From contig NZ_LVJN01000013.1 of the NCBI RefSeq assembly GCF_002109495.1, positions 1 through 32,310 of the forward strand: DNA of 32,310 bases. Reading direction: 5' to 3'. Below are positions 15,643 through 21,382 of the stretch, piece after piece. A program made the position numbers and the translations under genes. How positions within the stretch are numbered: the stretch's first letter is position 1; every line of letters starts with the position of its first letter. Origin of the DNA: Magnetofaba australis IT-1. Its GTDB lineage: Bacteria; Pseudomonadota; Magnetococcia; Magnetococcales; Magnetococcaceae. The notes beneath the pieces were generated by a model, which was not told the DNA's origin, ran no database searches, and saw only the letters and a program-made list of their open reading frames with translations.

Positions 15643-16245
15643 ATGGCATCCCCCAAACGAACCAGGATCTATAAGATTAAAATTACCCTCACCGGAATCA
15701 AGCCGCCGATCTGGAGAAGAATTTTGGTGCCAGATGATTCAACGCTCGAAGATCTCCACCACCTCATTCAGATTTCCATGGGATGGGAAAACTCCCACCT
15801 CCATGAATTCGAGGTAGGCGATACTGTGTACAGCGGTTCCAACTCTTTTGACGATGATCTTTATTTGGAAGACAGGAAAGTCCTACCTGAATGGAACATA
15901 ATGCTGCGGACCATCTACGGCAAAGGCATTCGGTATTGCTCTTATGTTTATGACTTTGGTGACAATTGGCTTCATAAAATTGAAATCGAAGGTTCAGAGG
16001 CGATTGATCCAAATTCACGATACCCTCACTTGGTGACTGGCAAACGAAGATGCCCCCCGGAAGACGTTGGCGGAATTCTGGGATATCATGGATTTCTTGA
16101 AGCAATTAAAGATATCAACCATCCAGAGCATGGCGCGTGGATGGAGTGGTCTGATGGACAGTTTGATCCCGAAGAGTTTGATCGAGATGCCATCAACTCC
16201 AGTCTGGCCCTTTGGTATGACCAGTTCTCAGAAAGGAACAGCTAA
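15643..16245 (+). CDS. pRiA4b ORF-3-like protein
   Basis: A 200-aa protein of the plasmid pRiA4b ORF-3 family, known from plasmids, phages and islands but without a proven activity. Diagnostic segments: IYKIKITLTGIKPPIWRRIL, STLEDLHHLIQISMGWENSH, LHEFEVGDTVYSG, SYVYDFGDNWLHKIEIEG, and the C-terminal GKRRCPPEDVGGILGYHGFL. ATG 15643 (GAGG six bases upstream) is preferred over ATG 15631, which lacks a ribosome site. It is AT-richer than its neighbours. About 260 bases separate it from the DUF3489 gene; they hold a TTGACA hexamer at 15498 without a convincing -10 box. Its stop overlaps the convergent methyltransferase stop by four bases. Probably cargo. Confidence 0.9.
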   Translation: MASPKRTRIYKIKITLTGIKPPIWRRILVPDDSTLEDLHHLIQISMGWENSHLHEFEVGDTVYSGSNSFDDDLYLEDRKVLPEWNIMLRTIYGKGIRYCSYVYDFGDNWLHKIEIEGSEAIDPNSRYPHLVTGKRRCPPEDVGGILGYHGFLEAIKDINHPEHGAWMEWSDGQFDPEEFDRDAINSSLALWYDQFSERNS

Positions 16246-17612
16246 TCAAGCTCGATTCCCCGCTCCGCCGCCACTTCGGCGAAACTCTTCCCGCCAGACC
16301 CGTCCAGATAGCCGGTCTTGCCCGTGGCCTGTATGAAGCGCTGCACCGCCACATCGCAATATTGCCCGCTGATCTCCATGGCGAACACACGCCGCCCGGT
16401 CATCTCCCCGGCCATGATCTGCGAGCCGCTGCCGGAGAATGGCTCATAGCACAGCCCGCCTTTCTCCGCATGCTGACGCATAGGGATGGCAAAGCAATCG
16501 AGAGGCTTCGGCGTCGGATGATCTGGACGCTCATCGCCGGTGAGGCCATGGATGTCCCACACCGTAGAAAGATACTCCGCGCCATCAACCTTCGGCGGCA
16601 TGTTGCCCTTGATCCACCCCATGAGGCATGGCTCGTGTTTCCACAGATACTTCGAGCGGGTGAGTACGCCTTTCTCCTTATTCCAGATGATCTGCTGGTG
16701 CTGAAACGCGCCCATCTTCTCCCACACCGCCTCCAGCATCGCCTGGCGCTTGGATGCGTGCCAGCAGTACCAAGCGGCGTTGGGCTCGATGGCGTGGTCG
16801 ATGGCGGCGCGGATGAAGCCCTCGTAGAGCTCCGGGCCCTGGGAGGAGTCGTCCCAGGTCACGCCGTAACTGGCTGACCAATCCTTGTTGCCGTCCGTGC
16901 CGCTGGTCTCTCCTTTGGCGACCTTGGCTTTGCGCGCGCTGTTCTGCGGGTGGTTGGTGCCGTCGTAGTCGACCAAGTAGGGCGGATCGGTGGCGAATAG
17001 AATCGCGCGCTCGCCGTTCATCAACCGAATCACATCATCAGCGTTGAGGCTGCTGCCGCACAACAGGCGATGGTCGCCAAGAATCCACAAATCGCCTGGG
17101 CGCGACACCGGATTGGCGGGCGGCTCGGGAATGACATCGTTATCGGCGACTGCGGCGCCACCGCCCTCCCCGTCGAACTCATCACCATCAAAGCTGTCCA
17201 GCAGATCTTCCATCTCCTCATCGCTAAAGCCCATGAGGGAGAGATCGAATTCGTCCTCCTTCAGGCGCGCCAACTCAGCGGCCAATACCGACTCATCCCA
17301 GCCGCCATCGAGAGCCAATCGATTGTCCGCCAGGATGTAGGCGCGACGCTGCGCATCAGACAGGTGGTCCAGAACCACCACCGGCACCTGCTCCAAGCCA
17401 ATACGCTGCGCGGCGGAGAGGCGACAATGCCCGGCAATAATGCCATCCTTGGCGTCCACCAGAATCGGATTGGTGAATCCAAACTCCACCATTGACGCGG
17501 CGACCTTGGCGATCTGCTCATCGCTGTGGGTGCGCGCATTGGCGGCGTAGGGCGTCAGCCGCTCCGTAGGCCACAGCTCGATCCTCTCGGCCATGGCGGG
17601 AATCTGGTTCAT
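16242..17612 (-). CDS. ParB-like / DNA adenine or cytosine-N4 methyltransferase fusion
   Basis: A 456-aa two-domain enzyme common in phages and mobile elements. Residues 10-125 form a ParB N-terminal-like domain (ERLTPYAANARTHSDEQIAK and DGIIAGHCRLSAAQ). Residues 170-456 form an amino-methyltransferase with DPPY (209-212) before the AdoMet motif FSGSGS (about residue 400), the order of the beta class. It modifies adenine N6 or cytosine N4; the recognition sequence cannot be read from the gene. It overlaps TerS by four bases and lies between the terminase subunits, so it is expressed with packaging genes. Likely use: protecting phage DNA from host restriction. Confidence 0.93.
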   Translation of the reverse strand: MNQIPAMAERIELWPTERLTPYAANARTHSDEQIAKVAASMVEFGFTNPILVDAKDGIIAGHCRLSAAQRIGLEQVPVVVLDHLSDAQRRAYILADNRLALDGGWDESVLAAELARLKEDEFDLSLMGFSDEEMEDLLDSFDGDEFDGEGGGAAVADNDVIPEPPANPVSRPGDLWILGDHRLLCGSSLNADDVIRLMNGERAILFATDPPYLVDYDGTNHPQNSARKAKVAKGETSGTDGNKDWSASYGVTWDDSSQGPELYEGFIRAAIDHAIEPNAAWYCWHASKRQAMLEAVWEKMGAFQHQQIIWNKEKGVLTRSKYLWKHEPCLMGWIKGNMPPKVDGAEYLSTVWDIHGLTGDERPDHPTPKPLDCFAIPMRQHAEKGGLCYEPFSGSGSQIMAGEMTGRRVFAMEISGQYCDVAVQRFIQATGKTGYLDGSGGKSFAEVAAERGIELD

Positions 17613-18112
17613 CCTTTGAGCTCCTCAAGCGCTTTGCGCAGTTCCAATTCCAGCCGCTCCTCAATGACGGCGGCTTCGGTTTCCGAGGCCAGCACCGAGG
17701 CGAGCCGGTGCGGGATATTAAACAACCGGTCCCGAACCCGCCGCGCCATATTGAAGGCGCTCACCCGCACTTCGTCGGCGCTGATGAGTTGCTCAGAGCG
17801 CTCTTCAAAGTCCAATTTCACCAAACGCGCGGCGTAGGCCTCACGAATGGCGCGACTGGTCTGGTAGTCTGGGGCACCCTGTTTGGGCTGGTTCGCAGAT
17901 GGCGAAATAGGCGCGAACCTTTGGGGTGGGTTCGCTGGGGCAGTGGTGCGCTGTTGCGCCTGGTTGGTGTTGCGCTCCCACTCCGCATCCGCCTTGACCG
18001 GATCAATGCTCCCGTCCGGCTCCTTGCTGATGCGTCCAGCCTTGATGGCCTTGCGCACGGCGGTTTCTGATACCCCGCGATGGCGGGCGTAGCCACGATT
18101 GGACAATCCCAT
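17609..18112 (-). CDS. Terminase small subunit, Nu1-like
   Basis: A 167-aa protein that recognises the phage DNA packaging start and recruits TerL. The N-terminus is the winged-helix typical of the Nu1 type (SNRGYARHRGVSETAVRKAI, then KAGRISKEPDGSIDPVKADA). A Pro/Gln-rich linker follows, and the C-terminal half is helical (SRAIREAYAARLVKLDFEER), the part that forms the oligomer. The start ATG 18112 has GAGGG 14 bases upstream, which is far, so translation may be inefficient. Stop overlaps the methyltransferase start (ATGA). Confidence 0.88.
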   Translation of the reverse strand: MGLSNRGYARHRGVSETAVRKAIKAGRISKEPDGSIDPVKADAEWERNTNQAQQRTTAPANPPQRFAPISPSANQPKQGAPDYQTSRAIREAYAARLVKLDFEERSEQLISADEVRVSAFNMARRVRDRLFNIPHRLASVLASETEAAVIEERLELELRKALEELKG

Positions 18113-18824
18113 CGCGATTCATCGAACCCTCGATCTTTGCAGTGAAAATGGCGCGAACTTGCGCACCGGAGCGAACCCGTTTTTAGCTCTGTCGCTAGAA
18201 AAGTCTCGGGCTGTCGCGCTACCCACTTACATATCAGTGACTTAGGAACCAGCCAATTTAGTTTCTATAACCTTTTTCTTTCAGATGGTTACCGTATTTC
18301 CGTCGCAAACTCTCGGTCTGCCGCTTGCCCACTGTCTCTTCAGTTCAAACTCTGCGCCCATTCCCTGAATGCACCTGATGTCGGAACTGGCCACGTCATT
18401 CACGGTCATAGTCATTCCAATTTCAAAAATGGAGAACAATGTGGCCGACTTTTCAACGCATCCAATGGTCTACTTCGTGCGCTTTCTATTGCGCCTGCCT
18501 GTCAAACTCGTCGCCTTGCTGGGGAGGAAACTGACCCAATCATGCGACAGTCTTTGAAACAGACAAGAATCTTGATCACACTCCGATTGCGATTGAAAGA
18601 AGCTGCGCCGTGGCATACGCTGGAATCAATCCCTGCGGCGTTCGTGAGGCAATGTTCCCCTGGCCCAACTCGTTGGTGATTGGAACTGGGACTCTCACGT
18701 TGAACGCCCCCTCGCCTGGGTGGGAAGTCTTTCTCCAGATGGCGAGGGGCTTTCACACCAGATCCACCTGTTTATCCGTGGACCTTGTGGTTCCGTGCCC
18801 ACGACGCCTGCGGGGATATATTCA
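18113..18824. other. 712-bp stretch without a recognisable gene
   Basis: No frame has a ribosome site with protein-like content. Short frames such as 18502-18756 (minus) and 18610-18891 (plus) read like noise. The part next to TerS is the TerS leader. The rest may be a decayed gene or insertion remnant, or hold a cos-type packaging site, which in lambda lies just before the small terminase gene. I see no clear repeats. Confidence 0.5.
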
Positions 18825-19073
18825 CTACGGCTTGTTAATCCAAGGCACCGCCATGAACGCCGCGATGAGCGCCAGCAGCGCCAGGATCTGACGGAATAGC
18901 TTGTAGCCGCCTACCAGACGCTGCTCTGCGGCGTCCAGCCGGTCCAGCGTCGCTTCCATGCGGTCAAACTTCTGCTGGCCGATGGCGAGGCGTTGGTTGA
19001 TGTGTTTGAGTTCGTTGGCCAGCGTAGCCATCTCCGCCGAGTACGGGCACTCTTTCTCGCAGTTGCCGCTCAT
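18825..19073 (-). CDS. Small coiled-coil membrane protein of the lysis cluster
   Basis: An 82-aa protein: a polar N-terminus with two cysteines (MSGNCEKECPYSAEM), a long coiled-coil (LANELKHINQRLAIGQQKFD, RMEATLDRLDAAEQ), then one membrane helix (FRQILALLALIAAFMAVPWI) at the C-terminus. ATG 19073 has GGGAGG five bases upstream and overlaps the holin stop (ATGA). It is the last gene of the lysis group. An anti-holin, second holin or spanin-like role is possible by position and topology, but none is shown. Confidence 0.7.
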   Translation of the reverse strand: MSGNCEKECPYSAEMATLANELKHINQRLAIGQQKFDRMEATLDRLDAAEQRLVGGYKLFRQILALLALIAAFMAVPWINKP

Positions 19074-19465
19074 TTCGCCCTCCCGGTTTGTTTCTCCCAG
19101 GTCCGCAGACCCGCCAAGCCCAGCATGGCCACCACCAACTCCTGCATGAAGTTCAGCGGCAGTTGAGGGCCGGGCTGCCCCGTCACCCACTGGATGATGG
19201 GATTGATCACGTAGGCGAAGGAGAGTCCGACGCCACACACCCATCCCAGAAACGGGCGCCAGCCCGCCACAAAGGTGGAGCGGTGCGACGCTTCGATTTT
19301 GTTCAGTTCAACCTGCAACGCCGCCGGTTGCTGCGCCAGGCGGGTGAGCAGCGCCTGCTTGTCCAAGCGCTCTTCGTCGGAGGTGAACAGGCCATCCAGG
19401 GCCTTGCCCACCGCCTCAATGGGCTGCGCCGCCGCCCCGCCAATGATCTTCTCCAAGATGCCCAT
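19070..19465 (-). CDS. Holin of the three-TM, GTA-release type
   Basis: A 131-aa protein with the GTA_holin_3TM pattern: N-terminal amphipathic GILEKIIGGAAAQPIEAVGK, a charged middle, the conserved HRSTFVAGWRPFLGWVCGVG, and membrane helices FLGWVCGVGLSFAYVINPII and ELVVAMLGLAGLRTWEK. It would open the inner membrane at the time of lysis and let the endolysin act. ATG 19465 overlaps the stop of the 33-aa gene. It lies between that gene and the coiled-coil protein. Confidence 0.85.
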   Translation of the reverse strand: MGILEKIIGGAAAQPIEAVGKALDGLFTSDEERLDKQALLTRLAQQPAALQVELNKIEASHRSTFVAGWRPFLGWVCGVGLSFAYVINPIIQWVTGQPGPQLPLNFMQELVVAMLGLAGLRTWEKQTGRAK

Positions 19466-19566
19466 CAGAGCACGCCCGTGATGAACAGCGGCATGATGGC
19501 GGCAAACGCGATGAACAACGAGCCGAACAACCCGATGATGATGTCCGCCCATTTGGGATCGTTCAT
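19465..19566 (-). CDS. Very small single-helix membrane protein (33 aa)
   Basis: The sequence ATG 19566 to TGA 19465 encodes 33 residues: MNDPKWADIIIGLFGSLFIA followed by FAAIMPLFITGVL. That is a short polar N-terminus and one membrane-spanning helix. The start overlaps the peptidase stop (ATGA) and its stop overlaps the holin start (TGATG), so it is tightly coupled at both sides and cannot be a chance gap. It is too short for most gene callers. An anti-holin or holin-modulating role is suggested by position. Confidence 0.7.
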   Translation of the reverse strand: MNDPKWADIIIGLFGSLFIAFAAIMPLFITGVL

Positions 19567-19961
19567 TTCGGGTAGCTCCAGATGGTCGGGCGCGGTTGGT
19601 TGGCGGCGCGGGGCAGCGCGTCGAGGTGGATGAAACGGCTACGATGGGGACCGTGCTGCTTGACGCCGACGCCGCTCATGCCCGCCGCTTTGGCCAGATC
19701 GATGAGGTCGTAGGCGTCTTGGCCGCTCACCAACACATCTACCGCCGCGCCAGACGTATGCGGGCCATTGGAGCCGGTAACTGAGATGGCGGCGTTATGC
19801 TCTGGACAACGATAGCCGGAGGTGACCGGCATAGGGCGCCCGAACACTTCACGCAAACTCTCCAGCTTGTGCATGAAATCTGCCTGCATCTCCATGCGGC
19901 CACAGCCGCAGCGGCAGGTCAATTCGGCGTTGGTGAAATGGGGCCAGGGCGTGTCGCTCAT
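19563..19961 (-). CDS. Peptidase M15A endolysin (peptidoglycan peptidase)
   Basis: A 132-aa metallopeptidase that cuts peptide cross-links of the cell wall during lysis. Family features: HFTNAELTCRCGCG, LRGVFGRP-like segment LREVFGRPMPVTSGYRCPEH, the Zn-binding HTSGAAVD (His and Asp) and FIHLD (third His). Two adjacent ATG codons (19964, 19961) follow GGAAG; the second has better spacing. It lacks a signal peptide, so it needs the holin. A strong terminator lies immediately upstream, within the leader. Confidence 0.9.
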   Translation of the reverse strand: MSDTPWPHFTNAELTCRCGCGRMEMQADFMHKLESLREVFGRPMPVTSGYRCPEHNAAISVTGSNGPHTSGAAVDVLVSGQDAYDLIDLAKAAGMSGVGVKQHGPHRSRFIHLDALPRAANQPRPTIWSYPK

Positions 19962-19970
19962 CATGTCTTC

Positions 19971-20008
19971 CAAAAAATTAACCCGCCACCAAGTTTCCTC
20001 GGGGCGGG
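19971..20008 (-). terminator. Intrinsic terminator just before the lysis genes
   Basis: On the minus strand CCCGCC-CC-GAG, a GAAA tetraloop, CTT-GG and a one-base bulge before GGCGGG form a long GC-rich stem, followed by TTAATTTTTT. It ends 10 bases before the peptidase start. All late genes lie beyond it, so it must be passed or bypassed for late expression, as lambda tR' is. Confidence 0.75.
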
Positions 20009-20028
20009 CCCATGCAAGTTGCCGTGTC

Positions 20029-20095
20029 GCCCAGATGCTTTTTCTCCGAGCTTGACCACGAGTATGCCCAATTCCGGGCAAGATGCCCAGATGCT
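20029..20095 (-). repeat. Direct repeat AGCATCTGGGC (two copies) in the late leader
   Basis: GCCCAGATGCT occurs at 20029-20039 and 20085-20095 (AGCATCTGGGC on the transcribed strand), 56 bases apart, in the short gap between DUF6362 and the terminator. Both are preceded by a short A/T run. They could be sites for a protein or for antitermination; no -35/-10 pair is convincing here. Confidence 0.4.
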
Positions 20096-20102
20096 AAAAT
20101 GC

Positions 20103-20495
20103 CTAGGCAACTTTTTGATTTAGCCGCGCTGCAATGGTGGCTACGGCGAGCAGATATCGCTGCCGGGCTGTCTCACGACACACCCCCAACTGGGCCATAA
20201 TGCGCTTCCACTGCAAGCGCTCTGCACGCGCCCACACCAACCGCATCTGCTCAGGCTCCAGCCAACGCAGCCACTCCATGCACTCATCCATGCGATCAAT
20301 GGCGTCTGGCGTGGGCGGTCCGAGACGCGTGCGCGCTTTATCCCAACCGTAGGCGTTCCAAAAATCATGAATCACCTGAGGCCAACTGGCTTTCAAATCC
20401 CTGGGGCCCTCCTTCGGCAGGCGCTGCAACGTGCTGGCCGCCTCCTCCAGTCTGTCGACCACCATCTGCGCGCTCCAGAATTGCTGGTCAGCCAT
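20103..20495 (-). CDS. DUF6362 family protein, candidate late regulator
   Basis: A 130-aa protein starting MADQQFWSAQMVVDRLEEAA with AGGAGG upstream. It contains WPQVIHDFWNAYGWDKARTR and a C-terminal helix-turn-helix-like part (EPEQMRLVWARAERLQWKRI, MAQLGVCRETARQRYLLAVA) resembling sigma region 4. This matches DUF6362, a family I know from alphaproteobacterial prophages, function not established. It is the last gene before the terminator that guards the lysis genes, the place of lambda Q. A role as late activator or antiterminator is an inference. The start overlaps the resolvase stop by eight bases. Confidence 0.75.
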   Translation of the reverse strand: MADQQFWSAQMVVDRLEEAASTLQRLPKEGPRDLKASWPQVIHDFWNAYGWDKARTRLGPPTPDAIDRMDECMEWLRWLEPEQMRLVWARAERLQWKRIMAQLGVCRETARQRYLLAVATIAARLNQKVA

Positions 20496-21024
20496 GTTCC
20501 ACCTCCTGGGCGATGACCCAATGCAGCAACGCCAGAGCATCGGCCTCGTTATCATCCGCCGGGGTATGCCCCAGCCGCTTCATGGCGTGGATCACCTGCG
20601 CCTTGGAGGCGTTGCCCTTGCCGGTGGCGTGTTTTTTTATCGTGCCCACCGGTACGCCCTGGTAAGCCACGCCGTTGGCCTCAGACCACGCCGTCAGATG
20701 CGCCAGAAAGCCGCCGTAGACCTGACATGCCAGCGTGCCGATGTGTCGTCTCACCTCCTCGAAGTAGACCCGCTCCAGCGGCGCGGCAAATCCCGCCACC
20801 TCGTCGAGCCAGTGTTTAAACCGCAGCCACGCCATACCGCCGCCCTCAAACCGTCCCGGCTTGAAAGTGACCGTGCCGCTGGTGATGGTCCCATCGGGTT
20901 GCCTGAGCGCCCAACCGGTTTGCCCGCCCAAATCCAACGCCAACACGCTGGTGGGTTGGGGCGCCTCGGTTTCCTGCTGGGGGTTGTTGGGGGCGCACTG
21001 ATGCGCTATCCGGGTTACAGCCAT
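20488..21024 (-). CDS. RuvC-like crossover junction endonuclease
   Basis: A 178-aa phage resolvase that cuts branched DNA before packaging. RNase H-fold motifs: LALDLGGQTGWAL (first Asp), RVYFEEVRR (Glu), and ADDNEADALALLHW (last two Asp). ATG 21024 is taken because AAGGAG lies eight bases upstream; a GTG nine bases earlier overlaps that site. It is the first gene after the AT-rich gap and is coupled to DUF6362. Confidence 0.88.
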   Translation of the reverse strand: MAVTRIAHQCAPNNPQQETEAPQPTSVLALDLGGQTGWALRQPDGTITSGTVTFKPGRFEGGGMAWLRFKHWLDEVAGFAAPLERVYFEEVRRHIGTLACQVYGGFLAHLTAWSEANGVAYQGVPVGTIKKHATGKGNASKAQVIHAMKRLGHTPADDNEADALALLHWVIAQEVEHG

Positions 21025-21123
21025 CGTCCTCACTCCTTCGGTGAAGTTGGAGAGGGCGGCGGCGTGGGAGGGCTGTCCCGGACCGGCGCTCTAAAGCGGG
21101 TTTTTGCTCCATTCCAAGCCATC

Positions 21124-21147
21124 AAACCCCGTCAAATGACGGGTTAG
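21124..21147. terminator. Small hairpin at the left border of the AT-rich region
   Basis: AACCCCGTCA and TGACGGGTT form a short stem around AA(A). It shares the CCCGTCAA core with the larger hairpin at 21331-21372. It lies in the leader of the resolvase gene. Confidence 0.35.
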
Positions 21148-21149
21148 GC

Positions 21150-21325
21150 TTCTTAACTACATGTATTAAATAACTAAAAAAAGTACATCAACATATCATG
21201 CCTATAAAGAGAGAACCCTATATAAAGATATAATAAATAAACATATTTTCTGTTAACTTTTTATTTTTTCTTTTTAAGGCGTGATTCTTTGACAGAACCA
21301 AGTAATAGCCTGAATTATATTGATA
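21150..21325. other. AT-rich intergenic region, possible origin or promoter region
   Basis: About 170 bases with very low GC (for example TATTAAATAACTAAAAAAAG and ATATAAAGATATAATAAATA) in an otherwise GC-rich prophage. It lies between the primase-helicase gene and the resolvase gene, with a CCCGTCAA hairpin at each side. It must hold the promoter for the resolvase-DUF6362 genes. It may also be a replication origin for the primase-polymerase encoded beside it; no iterons are obvious. Confidence 0.45.
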
Positions 21326-21330
21326 AAACT

Positions 21331-21372
21331 CCACCAAGCCCGTCAATTTAGCACTTTTGACGGGCTTGGTGG
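21331..21372 (-). terminator. Terminator after the primase-helicase gene
   Basis: CCACCAAGCCCGTCAA (21331-21346) and TTGACGGGCTTGGTGG (21357-21372) pair perfectly over 16 bases with a 10-base loop. On the minus strand it starts 11 bases after the primase stop and is followed by AGTTTTATC. It should end the early operon. Confidence 0.75.
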
Positions 21373-21382
21373 TTGGTTTTGG

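Noticed and set aside
18502-18756. An 84-codon minus-strand frame before TerS
   Set aside because: No ribosome site, no protein-like pattern, and a plus-strand frame overlaps it equally well.
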